NCBI GenBank assembly: GCA_023379465.1
Contig: JAMCTM010000027.1
Location: 31,195-95,194, forward strand
Reading direction: 5' to 3'
Source of the DNA: Patescibacteria group bacterium
GTDB lineage: Bacteria; Patescibacteria; Microgenomatia; Levybacterales; UBA12049
Length of the DNA stretch: 64,000 nt
The notes beneath the pieces are model-generated. The model saw only the letters and a list, made by a program, of their open reading frames with translations, was not told where the DNA came from and did no database searches. Positions 16,946 through 27,027 of this stretch are shown one piece after another. The position numbers and the translations under genes are program-made. The number at the start of each line of letters is the position of its first letter. Within the stretch, counting starts at the first letter, position 1.

Positions 16946-19900
16946 AGAAATTGATATTGCTTGGTTTGTTTATGTTGGTAGGAAATTTTGTGTTTTTGTC
17001 GAATAGTTCATCTGCGGCGGCAAGCTGTTCTCCAGCTTCTAGTTATAATTCTACGACCATAACTGCGTATGCATATCGTACTGGTAGTGTTAGTGGACCA
17101 TGCACCGCTTATTCCTCACCTAAATCTGTTAGTGCGTATTCCGGCACATTTTCTACTTCATATTCCGGCCAATCTGCTGTTGTAAATTGTGGTTCCACCG
17201 GAGCTGGATTAGTATACTATGGTAATACTAGCTGTAGCGGGAGTGCAGCTGGTTACAGCGGCGGCGCTTGTGTAACGCAAACAGTTACTTGTACTACTCC
17301 TACCCCAACGCCTGCTCCCCTTCCAACCTGCAATTCTGGTCCAATCAGCTGGGGATTCTGCGGCAGTTCCTGCACTCAACCCGGAACATATACGACATAT
17401 TCAGGTGGTGGGAGTTGTACTCAAGTTTCCGGCAATGCCGGGACCCAGTCTTGTACGGGAGGTAGCTGCCCTTCAAGCTGTCCTACAATCGGCGCCACCC
17501 AATGCTGGAACGGTGCAACAGGATATTGTGATACCTCACACTTATATTACCAAACATGTACTTCAGCCGGGTGGTCTAATTCCACTAATTGCCCGAGTGG
17601 CGAATACCCGTATGCTTTTGGCACGTTGGGAGGAGGATGTACTTCAGCCTGCTCCGGTCACGGTGGAACTTGCTCATCAAGTTGCTCCAACCCAATCCCA
17701 AACTACACTCAGTATACCAACCCTAATTACGCCTGCAGCACTGCCGGAACCACATGCTGTGGTGCAGCAGCAACTGCTACGCCAACTCCAACTCCTATGC
17801 AGTGTACATGCTACGGGTGCTCAAGTTCTTCCTGCGTGTCATATTCTGTCAGCGGAACGTGTTCTTCAAACGGACTTAGTACTTCCTGCCCTACTTGCGG
17901 TACCTGTACTCCAAATACGGGTGTTTGTAACGGACTTACCTGCGGAAGTGTCTGGAACGGATGTTATTATCAAAGCTGCGGCACCTGTTCGGCAAGCCAA
18001 ACCTGTACCAATAATCAGTGTATAGCAGCCGCAACTCCTACCCCGGGCGGGTACTGTGGTGACGGAGTTGTCGAACCTCCCGAACAATGCGATACCGGAA
18101 CCAATAATTTTAATTGTCCAAGCTCTTCCCAATGCAACTCAAATCCTAACACGCCAGGTTGTATTAACCAAGTGTGGTGTTCTGCAAGCTGCACAACCGA
18201 AAGTTGCTATAATTCCTGTACTGGTGGACCATATGGTGTTTATGTTTATGCATTTTATGATACAAACGGAAACGGAGTAAAAGATACAGGTGAAGCAAGC
18301 GATACTGTAGACAATTTTGGAGTAACATTGGGAGGGCAAAGCATTAACTCATTATATATTGGTGGAGTGTATCAGGGATACCACTGGAGAGGAAGTTTTT
18401 TCCCGGGAAGTTACCCTTCTCCGACCGCCTTTGCACTAGGGGTTACCCCACCATCAGGATATACGCTTACCAATTACTCATCGGGTTATGTATTTTGGCC
18501 TTGCGGTACCTTAACTATTAATTTGGGCTTTGGAATTGCGCCTACACCCACTCCAGCACCAACTTATAATATATCGGGAAATGTCTATAACGATGTGAAT
18601 GGAGACGGAGTTCAAGACTGTGTAAATCCTCTGGTTACCAATTACCCAACATGCACAGGAAGTTCACCCGAAACAAATGTTACTGGTGCAAATATAAGTA
18701 GCACCGCTTTGAGTACCGGAACAACCCTAAAAGCCACTACTACCTCTAGCGGTTATTCATTTACTGGACTAGCAAGCGATACATATACTCTTTCCGTAAC
18801 TCCACCCGCAGGATACACTTTATCAGCGGGTGACACCAACCCTAAGACCGTCACTATCCCCCCTAATCAATCTGTTAATTTCGGCCTTCAGAAGATCCCT
18901 ACTTACACTATTTCCGGAAGTATATATATAGATGCTGATAAAAACGGAGTTAAGGATATTCCACCTGATTCGTACTATACTGCTACGAGTTTACCAATTG
19001 TAATTAGCTGTATCAGTTCGTCCTGCAACGGATATTACACCACTGTAAATACGAGCACTGCAAACGGAAGCTTTACGACAGGCTCTACTCTCCCTGCCGG
19101 ACAATATACCATTTCCCTGGCAAGCCTTCCCTCAGGGTTTCAGGCAACCGCACCTACACCGCCTGCTTATACGGTTACTGTTGGGCCCGGGTGCACTGCC
19201 CCCTCCCCTCTTACGTGTGATGCAAGCGGCAATATTACCCTTGCTGACTACGGAATTACCAATTCTTTACCCTGGATACAGACAACAAGCGGAGACATAA
19301 CAGGCGTTGGCGTCGCAAACCCGTCACAGGGAGGCCTTAACGACCCGATACCCTCATCTGCAACCTGCGGAGGAGGAGCATATGCATCAGTTGCGCCCGG
19401 AGCAGGAGGAACACCCGGTGTTATATACTCCGGAGCAAGCGGCTCCAACTTTGGCCAAGGACAGGCATCGGTAAACAACTGGATCGTAGGAGGAAATACT
19501 TATCCTGACGTTTATCAGCCAACCACTCCCGGAGTTATTCCGACTTCCTATGCATATATAGACTCTCTTGCTCAACAGTCGGGGGTCACGGAAACTCCGA
19601 TTACCTCCGTTTCCGGGTGCTCCACCACCAGTCCCGGCAACTTCAGCTGTACTTCCCTTCCTTCTGCTCCGGGCGTGTACAAGGCAAATGGCAATCTGAC
19701 AATTACCGGCTCAAGCCTTACATTCCCTTCAAGCGGGAACTTCGTGATACTTGTTAACGGAGATTTGAATATCGACTCGGAAATTCACGTACCCGTTGGC
19801 TCAACCGCATTATTTACTGCAGCCGGGAACATAAACATAGGGTCAACCGTAGGGACCTCCACGATTAACTCGACCACAACACAAATCGAAGGATACTACT

Positions 19901-20148
19901 CGACCGATAAAAACTTCAATGTCCTAGGGGGGAATACCTGCCCCACACCCGACCTTAAATTAAACATCGGAGGCTCTGTTGTGGTCAATGCCGCATTAAA
20001 CGGAGGAACCTTCAATAATAAACGAGATCTTTGCGCCGGGGACCAGACATGTCCTGCCGTTACCATACAGGAAAGACCGGACTTTATATTAAACTCCCCC
20101 GACCTGTTCAAGCTCCAAAGAAGGGTCTGGCAGGAAGTGGCGCCATAA
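16942..20148 (+). CDS. Giant Cys-rich surface protein with SdrD_B-like modules
   Basis: 1068 residues, starting with an ATGA overlap with the previous gene. A signal peptide (1-26) is followed by Cys/Ser/Gly-rich sequence with Thr/Pro linkers. A Myxococcus-type disulfide repeat (YCGDGVVEPPEQCDTG) is near residue 371. Three SdrD_B/Cna-B-like modules begin near 431 (FYDTNGNGVKD), 541 (VYNDVNGDGVQD) and 654 (IYIDADKNGVKD). A C-terminal beta-helix-like region (about 910-1040; GDLNIDSEIHVP, AGNINIGSTVG) ends in FKLQRRVWQEVAP. Such C-termini occur in CPR surface proteins as I recall. Likely an extracellular attachment or surface-layer component; it has no membrane anchor of its own. Confidence 0.78.
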   Translation: MKKLILLGLFMLVGNFVFLSNSSSAAASCSPASSYNSTTITAYAYRTGSVSGPCTAYSSPKSVSAYSGTFSTSYSGQSAVVNCGSTGAGLVYYGNTSCSGSAAGYSGGACVTQTVTCTTPTPTPAPLPTCNSGPISWGFCGSSCTQPGTYTTYSGGGSCTQVSGNAGTQSCTGGSCPSSCPTIGATQCWNGATGYCDTSHLYYQTCTSAGWSNSTNCPSGEYPYAFGTLGGGCTSACSGHGGTCSSSCSNPIPNYTQYTNPNYACSTAGTTCCGAAATATPTPTPMQCTCYGCSSSSCVSYSVSGTCSSNGLSTSCPTCGTCTPNTGVCNGLTCGSVWNGCYYQSCGTCSASQTCTNNQCIAAATPTPGGYCGDGVVEPPEQCDTGTNNFNCPSSSQCNSNPNTPGCINQVWCSASCTTESCYNSCTGGPYGVYVYAFYDTNGNGVKDTGEASDTVDNFGVTLGGQSINSLYIGGVYQGYHWRGSFFPGSYPSPTAFALGVTPPSGYTLTNYSSGYVFWPCGTLTINLGFGIAPTPTPAPTYNISGNVYNDVNGDGVQDCVNPLVTNYPTCTGSSPETNVTGANISSTALSTGTTLKATTTSSGYSFTGLASDTYTLSVTPPAGYTLSAGDTNPKTVTIPPNQSVNFGLQKIPTYTISGSIYIDADKNGVKDIPPDSYYTATSLPIVISCISSSCNGYYTTVNTSTANGSFTTGSTLPAGQYTISLASLPSGFQATAPTPPAYTVTVGPGCTAPSPLTCDASGNITLADYGITNSLPWIQTTSGDITGVGVANPSQGGLNDPIPSSATCGGGAYASVAPGAGGTPGVIYSGASGSNFGQGQASVNNWIVGGNTYPDVYQPTTPGVIPTSYAYIDSLAQQSGVTETPITSVSGCSTTSPGNFSCTSLPSAPGVYKANGNLTITGSSLTFPSSGNFVILVNGDLNIDSEIHVPVGSTALFTAAGNINIGSTVGTSTINSTTTQIEGYYSTDKNFNVLGGNTCPTPDLKLNIGGSVVVNAALNGGTFNNKRDLCAGDQTCPAVTIQERPDFILNSPDLFKLQRRVWQEVAP

Positions 20149-20248
20149 AAATTAATTCTATAAATTTTTAAAGGTAAATATCTAATTTATCATTAAAGAC
20201 AATTTATAAAAAATTTAAACCAAGAAAAAATATTTTTCTATATTTTTT

Positions 20249-21148
20249 ATGAAATTTTTCAGGACCATATTTATAATCTTATTCTCAATAATAATTTATT
20301 CTATAATAACCTTGCCTAGCCTAGCTCAATCTTCAAGCTATTTTGACACAACGCCTATTTTTACCCAAAATCTAACCGGATACCAACATAACGCTGACGA
20401 ATCACTACCGATAGATACAAATACTACATTAATTATTCCTGGAACAAGCTTTTCCGAACCTACAACTATAAATGTATATAAAGGAATACAAAATCAAATC
20501 CAATCACTAATTCCTTCGGGACAATCGTCTATATCTTCATATGAAATACTATTTAAAGACGCAACTGGAAATTTGATTAAACCAAATAATGCTATAAAAA
20601 TAGCTGTAATTAACAAATATAGTAATACCTCATTATATTATTATCCTTTCGTAAATAACGGCATAGATCAGGGTTTTACCAAACAAATTAATGGCACTAA
20701 TACACTTTCTTTACTTCCAGTTAATGACACAGGGTTTATAGCCGCTGTAAATTCTATATCCGTCAACACGGATCAAACGCCTACCACAGCCTTATCCACT
20801 GTTTCTGCAAATCCTACAAACATGCAACAAAATCTGCCATCAACTGCAGCTCCTACTATATTACCTACTGCTAAAACAAAAGATCTAAATAGCAATAATT
20901 CCAATGTCGTAATACCAACTGTTCAAGTTTCGTCCAACAATATTACAAAAAGCCAAAGTCTAAAAACTTTAATTACTTCATTTGGAATTTTAATGATATT
21001 AATAATTATCTTAATTGTGCTGTATTATTTAATTTTAAAAATTCGAAGAAAATCAAACTTGCCTCCCAAACAATCTCAAATCCAAAATAAAGATGGTATA
21101 GAAAACAACAGTGAGAAATTGGAAATTGATAATCAAAAATTGATATAA
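20249..21148 (+). CDS. Membrane-anchored exported protein, paralogue of the 16262 gene
   Basis: 299 residues with signal peptide (about 1-26, ending LAQS), the same extracellular domain as the 16262 product (TPIFTQNLTGYQHNADE, YYYPFVNNGIDQGF), a longer Thr/Asn linker, and a membrane helix near 240-262 followed by a basic cytoplasmic tail. The roughly 140-residue domain is about half identical between the copies by eye. Being directly 3' of the giant protein, it may anchor or present it. Confidence 0.75.
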   Translation: MKFFRTIFIILFSIIIYSIITLPSLAQSSSYFDTTPIFTQNLTGYQHNADESLPIDTNTTLIIPGTSFSEPTTINVYKGIQNQIQSLIPSGQSSISSYEILFKDATGNLIKPNNAIKIAVINKYSNTSLYYYPFVNNGIDQGFTKQINGTNTLSLLPVNDTGFIAAVNSISVNTDQTPTTALSTVSANPTNMQQNLPSTAAPTILPTAKTKDLNSNNSNVVIPTVQVSSNNITKSQSLKTLITSFGILMILIIILIVLYYLILKIRRKSNLPPKQSQIQNKDGIENNSEKLEIDNQKLI

Positions 21149-21156
21149 TACCTTTT

Positions 21157-21897
21157 GTGAATCTTAAATCAAAAATAAGCAGCAAGGCGGAAGAGCTAGC
21201 ACTTAAGACCTCGGGCCTTAACCTTCCAAAAGCACTCCTGGTAATACCCGACGGAAACGGCAGATGGGCCCAAAGCTTAGGTCTTCCCGTAGCCGAAGGA
21301 CACAAACAGGGAGGGATAACTTTCTCGGAAATTTTAAAACATTTCATAAAAGTTGACATAGACGTTTTGGGTGTGTGGGGATTTTCCGAAGATAATTGGA
21401 AAAGAGATGTAAAGGAAATAGCAAAAATAATGGAGGTAATAGAGCAAACGGCCAAGGAGAATTTAGATTTTATGGTCGATAACAACATTAAATTCATGGT
21501 CCTTGGACGAAGAGACAGAATTTCCGAAGAGTTTCCCTCTTTTTTAGAAACAATTGAAAAAACAGAAGAGAAAACTAAAAATAATAACGGAAAGATCCTC
21601 GCCCTTTTTGTCGATTACGGCGAAAGATACCAGCTTGAAGAATTTGCAAAGAAAAGAGCGACCGACCCGGAGTCGTCAACTTATGAGTTGCTATCGAAAA
21701 TTAACCGTGGTCTTCCGCTATTTGACATGGTTCTTAGAACAAGCGGAGAAAAAAGGATGTCGGGGTTTGGTCCCCTCGCCTCTTTGGCGGAATTCGTAAG
21801 CGTTGACAAAAATCTTCCGGATTTAACCGATGAGGATATAATTAATAGCCTTAAAGAATTTTCATCAAGGGTTAGAAGATTTGGCGGAAGGTCCTAG
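21157..21897 (+). CDS. uppS: Undecaprenyl (polyprenyl) diphosphate synthase family
   Basis: 246 residues with the cis-prenyltransferase signature PDGNGRWA (Asp at about 32), the GHKQGG helix, GFSEDNWKR and LRTSGEKRMSGF near the C-terminus. The usual RTGGEQRLSNFLLWQ is altered here (RTSGEKRMSGFGPL), so it is a divergent member. It makes the C55 lipid carrier for peptidoglycan and glycan export. The start is GTG at 21157: TGATATAAT ends 7 nt upstream, a leaderless arrangement. Confidence 0.85.
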   Translation: MNLKSKISSKAEELALKTSGLNLPKALLVIPDGNGRWAQSLGLPVAEGHKQGGITFSEILKHFIKVDIDVLGVWGFSEDNWKRDVKEIAKIMEVIEQTAKENLDFMVDNNIKFMVLGRRDRISEEFPSFLETIEKTEEKTKNNNGKILALFVDYGERYQLEEFAKKRATDPESSTYELLSKINRGLPLFDMVLRTSGEKRMSGFGPLASLAEFVSVDKNLPDLTDEDIINSLKEFSSRVRRFGGRS

Positions 21898-22298
21898 CGG
21901 TAATTTCCCTCCCCTATTTTGTCTATTTTTCTCATTGCGCGTCTTACGTCAACTCTTGTTGCAGTTAACGCATCAATTAAATGTCCGTCTATGCGCAGTT
22001 TTGTCCTGAAAAGCTGTCCGTGGTTTTCCTCAATCCTATCCCAATAAGGTTTCCCATCGTCAATTACCAATTCCTCAAAAAAATATCCGCCCGAATGAAC
22101 ATCTTTTCCTATAATATACCTGTTAAAAGTCGCCTGGTAAATATTGTGTTTGTGGTTTTTGGTTCCCTCATTTTCCAGAAAATCTTTTATTTTTTTTTCA
22201 AAATATCTTACCCGTTTTCTTTTTGCACCGCGTATAATTGCGTTTTCTGTTATTTTGTGCACCCTTTCCTGCAGCGAATCGTTAATTCTTTCCCTCAT
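21894..22298 (-). CDS. Hypothetical basic protein
   Basis: A 134-residue charged protein without signal or membrane helix. The first half is helical and basic; the second has HSGGYFFEELVIDDGKPYWD and RTKLRIDGHLIDALTATRVDVRRAMRK. No family recognised. It ends 4 nt inside the convergent uppS gene and lies downstream of the 22350 gene with the same orientation, probably in the tail of the glyA-side operon. Confidence 0.6.
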   Translation of the reverse strand: MRERINDSLQERVHKITENAIIRGAKRKRVRYFEKKIKDFLENEGTKNHKHNIYQATFNRYIIGKDVHSGGYFFEELVIDDGKPYWDRIEENHGQLFRTKLRIDGHLIDALTATRVDVRRAMRKIDKIGEGNYR

Positions 22299-22349
22299 AC
22301 AATTGGAGATTATAACAAAGATTTAAATTTAATGACAATCAGAAGGATA

Positions 22350-22727
22350 TTATCGCTTTTTCCTAAAAAAAGATTCCGAAGGTTCTCCTAATTGTTCCTT
22401 GCTTGGCCTAAGTCCCGTAAAATCTATAACCGATGCGTTGTGGCCGCCTCGTTTTTCTATATCGTCTGATAATAAAACGACATTTAAAATATCCTCCTCG
22501 GAGAAATCTCCGGAAAAAATGTTGGTAACAGAATCGTACACAACCTGTCTTGTTCGTTTTTTTGTCTCTTCTTTTCTTACTCTTCTCGCCAACCTTCGTA
22601 TACTCATTCCGTAAACCCTGATTTCACCCTGAATCTCTTTTTTTAACTGAGACTGGTTTAACGAATGCCTGATAAGCGGATTAGGTATGTCTATAACTCT
22701 TTTTCTTTCTGCTTCTGCTCTGCTCAT
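22350..22727 (-). CDS. Hypothetical basic protein
   Basis: A 125-residue Arg/Lys-rich protein, probably cytosolic and helical (VYGMSIRRLARRVRKEETKK). No family recognised. Its start abuts the glyA stop with a 1-base overlap, so it is translated from the nucleotide-metabolism message. A nucleic-acid-binding role would suit its charge but is only a guess. Confidence 0.6.
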   Translation of the reverse strand: MSRAEAERKRVIDIPNPLIRHSLNQSQLKKEIQGEIRVYGMSIRRLARRVRKEETKKRTRQVVYDSVTNIFSGDFSEEDILNVVLLSDDIEKRGGHNASVIDFTGLRPSKEQLGEPSESFFRKKR

Positions 22728-24058
22728 TATATTGGAAATTTTGAGGTAAGTATTTTTACTTCCTTTGAAATTTTAATAAGGTTTTTGTTTTTTAGAATTT
22801 CGGCTTTTGCTTTTTTCCAGAACTTTGCGCGCTCTTCCTTGTCGTTTGGAAGCTGATAATCGGCGACTTGGTTAATTGCCCTGTTTATAAAATCGGCGAT
22901 TTTGACCATTTCTTTTTCTTTTAAACCCCTTGTTGTTATAGCGGGCGTTCCCAAACGTATTCCCGAAGGGTAAAAAGGCGGCATTTTATCATTCGGAACG
23001 GCATTTTTGTTTACGACTATTCCGGCAACTTCCAGAGCAAAAGCACCAATTGCCCCGTTAACGTTCTTGTTTGATAGGTCTATTAGTAACAAGTGGTTAT
23101 CCGTTCCGCCGGAAACCAAATCAAAGCCGTGCTTTTTAAGCTCCTCGGCAAGTTTTTTGGCGTTTTTAACAATTTGTTTCCCGTAAGTTTTGAACGCAGG
23201 TTTTGACGCTTCCGATAGCGCAACCGCAATCGCCGCAGTCTGGTTATCGTGCGGTCCACCCTGCAAACCCGGGAAAACAGCCTTATCAAGTTTCGAAGGC
23301 AAATCCGGATCTTTCTTAAGGCCTTTTTCCGTTACCAGAAGCATTGCTCCCCTCGGACCTCTTAGGGTCTTATGAGTTGTTGTCATTATGATATCCGAGT
23401 ATAAAACCGGGCTTGGATGAGCTCCTGCGATTACCAGTCCGGTTATGTGCGAAAGGTCGACAAGAAGATATGTCACGGATCCGGTGAGGGCTCCGACTTT
23501 ATCAGCAATTTCACCAAATCTTTTAAAATCTACTATCCTCGGGTATGCCGTAAAACCGCAGACTATAATTTTAGGTTTTTCCTTTAACGCGACTTTCTCA
23601 ATCTCTTGATAATCAAGATATCCGTCTTTCCCAAACGTATAAGAAACGACCGGAAAGTATGTTCCCGAAAATGAAACCGGAGATCCGTGGGTCAAGTGCC
23701 CTCCGTAAGCAAGCGACAAACCCATAATTTTATCCTTAAAAGGCGTGAGAAGCGCAAAATAAACAGCCGAGTTTGCCGGAGAACCCGAGTAAGGCTGAAC
23801 ATTTGCATACGGAACACCGAACAACTTTTTTGCTCTTTCTTCAGCTAATATCTCGACATCATCAACTACTTCATTTCCCTGATAATATCTTTTCTTTGGA
23901 TACCCTTCAGAATATTTGTTTACAAAGACCGTGCCCAATGCTTCCAATACTTCTTTCGACGCATAATTTTCCGAGGGTATCATTTCGAGGACTTCTCTCT
24001 GTCGTTTTTCCTCCCGCTTTATAAGGTTGTAAATTTTGGGGTCTTTGTTTTTTAACAT
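22727..24058 (-). CDS. glyA: Serine hydroxymethyltransferase
   Basis: 443 residues, PLP-dependent enzyme that moves the serine side-chain carbon to tetrahydrofolate giving glycine and 5,10-methylene-THF. The PLP lysine is K230 in TTTHKTLRGPRG; N-terminal IPSENYAS and YSEGYPKKRYYQG match the family. It supplies the methyl donor used by ThyA two genes upstream. TATAAT followed by GGAG precedes the ATG at a distance of 9 nt, so it may also have its own promoter. Confidence 0.97.
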   Translation of the reverse strand: MLKNKDPKIYNLIKREEKRQREVLEMIPSENYASKEVLEALGTVFVNKYSEGYPKKRYYQGNEVVDDVEILAEERAKKLFGVPYANVQPYSGSPANSAVYFALLTPFKDKIMGLSLAYGGHLTHGSPVSFSGTYFPVVSYTFGKDGYLDYQEIEKVALKEKPKIIVCGFTAYPRIVDFKRFGEIADKVGALTGSVTYLLVDLSHITGLVIAGAHPSPVLYSDIIMTTTHKTLRGPRGAMLLVTEKGLKKDPDLPSKLDKAVFPGLQGGPHDNQTAAIAVALSEASKPAFKTYGKQIVKNAKKLAEELKKHGFDLVSGGTDNHLLLIDLSNKNVNGAIGAFALEVAGIVVNKNAVPNDKMPPFYPSGIRLGTPAITTRGLKEKEMVKIADFINRAINQVADYQLPNDKEERAKFWKKAKAEILKNKNLIKISKEVKILTSKFPI

Positions 24059-24082
24059 CTCCTGCCAATTATACGGACAGAG

Positions 24083-24553
24083 CTATTCTTTTTCAAGCTC
24101 TACAAATTTATACCTTAATCCGTCTTCCGTTACTCCCGCTCCTATGAATTTTTCTTTTGTAAAGTTTGAGTAGTCGGGGAAAAACGTGTCGCAGCCAAAA
24201 TCCCCTTCTATAAGGGTTAAATAAAGTTTGTCTGCCAAAGAAATAGTCAAATTAAACACCTGCGCTCCCCCTATTACAAAAACATCGCCGTGCCCTGCCT
24301 TGTCAAGCGCCTCCTCTATCGAATTTACTATTGTAACTCCTTCTGCGCTAAAATTAGGATCACTTGTCATGACAATGTTTGTTCGCTCCAAAAGAGGCTT
24401 TCCTATGCTTTCAAAGGTATTCCTTCCCATTATAACGTTATGGCCTTTTGTGAGTTCTTTAAACCGTTTGAGATCTTCGGATATGTGCCAGGGCAACTGG
24501 TTCTTACGGCCTATTCCGCGCTTGTTATCGAGTGCCGCTATAATACTAAGCAT
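24083..24553 (-). CDS. folA: Dihydrofolate reductase
   Basis: 156 residues. The first coherent residues are MLSIIAALD, so ATG at 24553 is preferred over the one at 24571 that would overlap thyA. NQLPWHISEDLKRFKELT, MGRNTFESIG and FVIGGAQVF are the expected DHFR motifs. It regenerates tetrahydrofolate from the dihydrofolate released by ThyA. It lies between thyA and glyA. Confidence 0.96.
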   Translation of the reverse strand: MLSIIAALDNKRGIGRKNQLPWHISEDLKRFKELTKGHNVIMGRNTFESIGKPLLERTNIVMTSDPNFSAEGVTIVNSIEEALDKAGHGDVFVIGGAQVFNLTISLADKLYLTLIEGDFGCDTFFPDYSNFTKEKFIGAGVTEDGLRYKFVELEKE

Positions 24554-24560
24554 AAATTTA

Positions 24561-25475
24561 TTATACCGCAACCGGGGCTTTTATCGGCGGATACGGATCG
24601 TAACCCGACAAAACAAAATCCTCGAATTTAAATTTATTTATGTCTTTTACTTTAGGATTAATTGTGATCTTGGGTAATCTCCTGGGTTTTCTTTTAAGCT
24701 GTTCCCTCACCTGCCGTAGGTGGTTTGAATAAATATGCACGTCACCGAAAGTGTGCACAAATTCTCCGGGCCGCAGGCCCGTTACCTGTGCCATCATCAT
24801 AAGCAAAAGAGAGTAAGATGCAATGTTAAAAGGAACCCCGAGGAAGGAATCGGCGCTTCGTTGATAAAGCTGGACCGAAAGCTTACCGTTATTTACATAA
24901 AACTGAAAAAGCGTATGGCACGGGGGCAAGCCCTCCCTTTTTACTATATCGTCGAGTTCACCCGGGTTCCAGGCGGTAACGATAAGCCTTCTTGAATATG
25001 GAGTTTTTTTAATATCTTTTATAACCTGTTTAATCTGGTCTACTTCCCCGCGCCCCAGCTTTTTCCAGTGTCTCCACTGAACTCCGTAAACGGGCCCCAA
25101 ATCCGCCCATTTTCCCGCGAACTTTCGGTCTTCTTTTACTTTTGCAACATAATCTTCCTGAGTCAGTTTCTTTTTGTCTTTCGTGTGGAGTAAATAATAC
25201 TTATACGGCCACTCGTCCCAAATATGGACTCCGTTATCTACCAGATATTTGATGTTTGACTCCCCCTTTAAAAACCACAGAAGTTCGTAAATAACGCCTT
25301 TTAAAAACATCTTTTTTGTAGTCAAAAGGGGAAATCCTTTGGAAAGATCATAACGCAGCTGTCTTCCAAACAGGGATTTTGTTCCGGTTTTTGTCCTGTC
25401 GTCTTTGTATTTTCCGTTTTTTAAGATATCCTTTAATAAATCAAGGTATTGCTCTTCGGCGCCTTTTATCTTCAT
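24561..25475 (-). CDS. thyA: Thymidylate synthase (ThyA)
   Basis: 304 residues. The catalytic Cys is in [12 protein letters not shown], the Arg/phosphate-binding part in [13 protein letters not shown], and the dUMP/folate-binding end in [19 protein letters not shown]. It methylates dUMP to dTMP using methylene-THF. Immediately downstream come folA and glyA; upstream are the Nudix and dut genes with spacings under 10 nt. Confidence 0.98.
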   Translation of the reverse strand: MKIKGAEEQYLDLLKDILKNGKYKDDRTKTGTKSLFGRQLRYDLSKGFPLLTTKKMFLKGVIYELLWFLKGESNIKYLVDNGVHIWDEWPYKYYLLHTKDKKKLTQEDYVAKVKEDRKFAGKWADLGPVYGVQWRHWKKLGRGEVDQIKQVIKDIKKTPYSRRLIVTAWNPGELDDIVKREGLPPCHTLFQFYVNNGKLSVQLYQRSADSFLGVPFNIASYSLLLMMMAQVTGLRPGEFVHTFGDVHIYSNHLRQVREQLKRKPRRLPKITINPKVKDINKFKFEDFVLSGYDPYPPIKAPVAV

Positions 25476-25483
25476 TTTTCTAT

Positions 25484-25897
25484 TTATAACACATTAGCAA
25501 TCGCTTCCGCTATCCCCGGATAAAAGTTTTTCTTGTCCTTTTTCATTTCCAAGAATTCTTTTTTGTTAATCCATCTAAAGCCTGTATGTTCTTTGCTTAG
25601 TTTGATGTTTGATAAATCTGCTTTTGTTTTATAGCAAAGAAGCATCAATCCAGTATTTTTTTTGTAATCAAACCTTTCGAATATATTTACAAGCTCTGTT
25701 ATTTCAAAATTTCTAATCCCGATTTCTTCCTTCAGCTCTCTTCTTAAGGCTTTTAATACGCTCTCGCCTTCGTCAATTTTTCCTCCCGGAAAACTGTATC
25801 GGTTATTTTTGTCGGGCGTATTTTCCAAAAGTAAAACTTTTCCTCTTTTTACAAAGACCGCCTTTACTCCGATATGGTATTTTTTTTCCCTGCTCAT
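25484..25897 (-). CDS. Nudix hydrolase
   Basis: 137 residues with the Nudix box [23 protein letters not shown] (about residues 38-60, reading GX5EX7REUXEEXG). Such enzymes hydrolyse nucleoside diphosphates linked to another group. Its place between thyA and dut suggests cleansing of a modified or excess (d)NTP; the substrate is not deducible. Confidence 0.92.
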   Translation of the reverse strand: MSREKKYHIGVKAVFVKRGKVLLLENTPDKNNRYSFPGGKIDEGESVLKALRRELKEEIGIRNFEITELVNIFERFDYKKNTGLMLLCYKTKADLSNIKLSKEHTGFRWINKKEFLEMKKDKKNFYPGIAEAIANVL

Positions 25898-26332
25898 TTA
25901 TCTTCGGCCTGTTGTTCCGAAACCTCCGCGCGACACCGAGCGCATTTTCTTTACTTCCGTAAACTTAGCCGTTGATAACTTTAAGAATATTCCCTGACAA
26001 ATCCTTTCTCCTTTTTCAATTACTACTTTTTTGCGAGTAATGTTAACCGCAGAAAGCTTCAATTCGTCTTCCTCGCCGTTATAATCCTGGTCGATTACTC
26101 CCACTCCGTTTGCCACCATAATCCCCTTTTTGGAAGGAGTTGAACTTCTGGAAAACAAAAATAATCCGAAACCCTTGGGAACTTTTACAATCAGGTTCAG
26201 AGGAATAAGGGTTACTTCAAATGGCGACATTGTGACGTTCTCCCGCGCCGTAAGATCAAAACCGACGGCGCCTTTGGTCTTATATTCGGGAAGGGGCAGG
26301 TTTCTATCGATGCGCTTTACATTAATCCTCAT
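25898..26332 (-). CDS. dut: dUTP diphosphatase
   Basis: 144 residues of the trimeric dUTPase family. Motif 1 (KGAVGFDLTA), motif 2 (FSRSST), motif 3 (NGVGVIDQDYNGE) and the C-terminal motif 5 (SRGGFGTTG) are all seen. It converts dUTP to dUMP, the ThyA substrate, and keeps uracil out of DNA. Its ATG overlaps the tmk stop with AAGGA upstream. Confidence 0.94.
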   Translation of the reverse strand: MRINVKRIDRNLPLPEYKTKGAVGFDLTARENVTMSPFEVTLIPLNLIVKVPKGFGLFLFSRSSTPSKKGIMVANGVGVIDQDYNGEEDELKLSAVNITRKKVVIEKGERICQGIFLKLSTAKFTEVKKMRSVSRGGFGTTGRR

Positions 26333-27027
26333 ATGATATTCCTTCCTATAAGCTCGGTTTTTATTTGTTCGTGGATTTCCTGTTTTGACAAAAGCTGGCC
26401 CTTTGGATTGGTGCAGTCTATTTTTATCCAGTGGTCAAACCTTTCGAGTAAATCAAGGTACGCTTCCTCCGAATCCGTTAAGTATTTTTTGTTATCCTCG
26501 ACCATATCTTTTGTTTTCCCGTTTAAATACTGCCTTTTTGCCCTTTCCTTATTTTTAAGAAGTTTCTGGCTTTGTTTATGGGGAACATACAAATATATCA
26601 ACAGATCCTCTCTTGGCAAACCGTTTAGATAATATTCAAATTCTATATCCCAGTCGACAAAATTTCTTCTCTGGTTCTTGGGAAGCCTTCCCGACTGGTG
26701 AGCAAGGTTTGATGCAACGTACCTGTTTGCCAAAACTATTTTTCCCTCGGAAAGGGCTGCTTTTATGTGCGGTGACGCGCCGAGCCTGTCCAAAGCGTAG
26801 GGATACGCCAAAAGGTAAGGGCTGACGCTATTTAAAGGCCCGAATTCACCCGCGAGGAAGCGCCCGACGGTTTCCCCGTGGAAAGTTTTGTACTGGGGAA
26901 AGTCAAAGACCGCAACGGGGATGTTTTTTTTATCAAGGTGAGCTTTGAGAAGATTTAGCTGGGTTGTTTTACCCGAGCCGTCATTTCCGTCAATGACTAT
27001 AAATTTACCTCTGTCTGTTCCTGCCAT
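26329..27027 (-). CDS. tmk: Thymidylate kinase
   Basis: 232 residues with P-loop GNDGSGKTTQ near residue 14, the DFPQY region and the RYVASNLAHQ segment of the dTMP kinase family. It phosphorylates dTMP to dTDP. It is the first gene of the dTMP operon. TGCTATATT ends 10 nt before ATG with AAAAGG between them, allowing either a short leader or a weak SD. Confidence 0.93.
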   Translation of the reverse strand: MAGTDRGKFIVIDGNDGSGKTTQLNLLKAHLDKKNIPVAVFDFPQYKTFHGETVGRFLAGEFGPLNSVSPYLLAYPYALDRLGASPHIKAALSEGKIVLANRYVASNLAHQSGRLPKNQRRNFVDWDIEFEYYLNGLPREDLLIYLYVPHKQSQKLLKNKERAKRQYLNGKTKDMVEDNKKYLTDSEEAYLDLLERFDHWIKIDCTNPKGQLLSKQEIHEQIKTELIGRNII

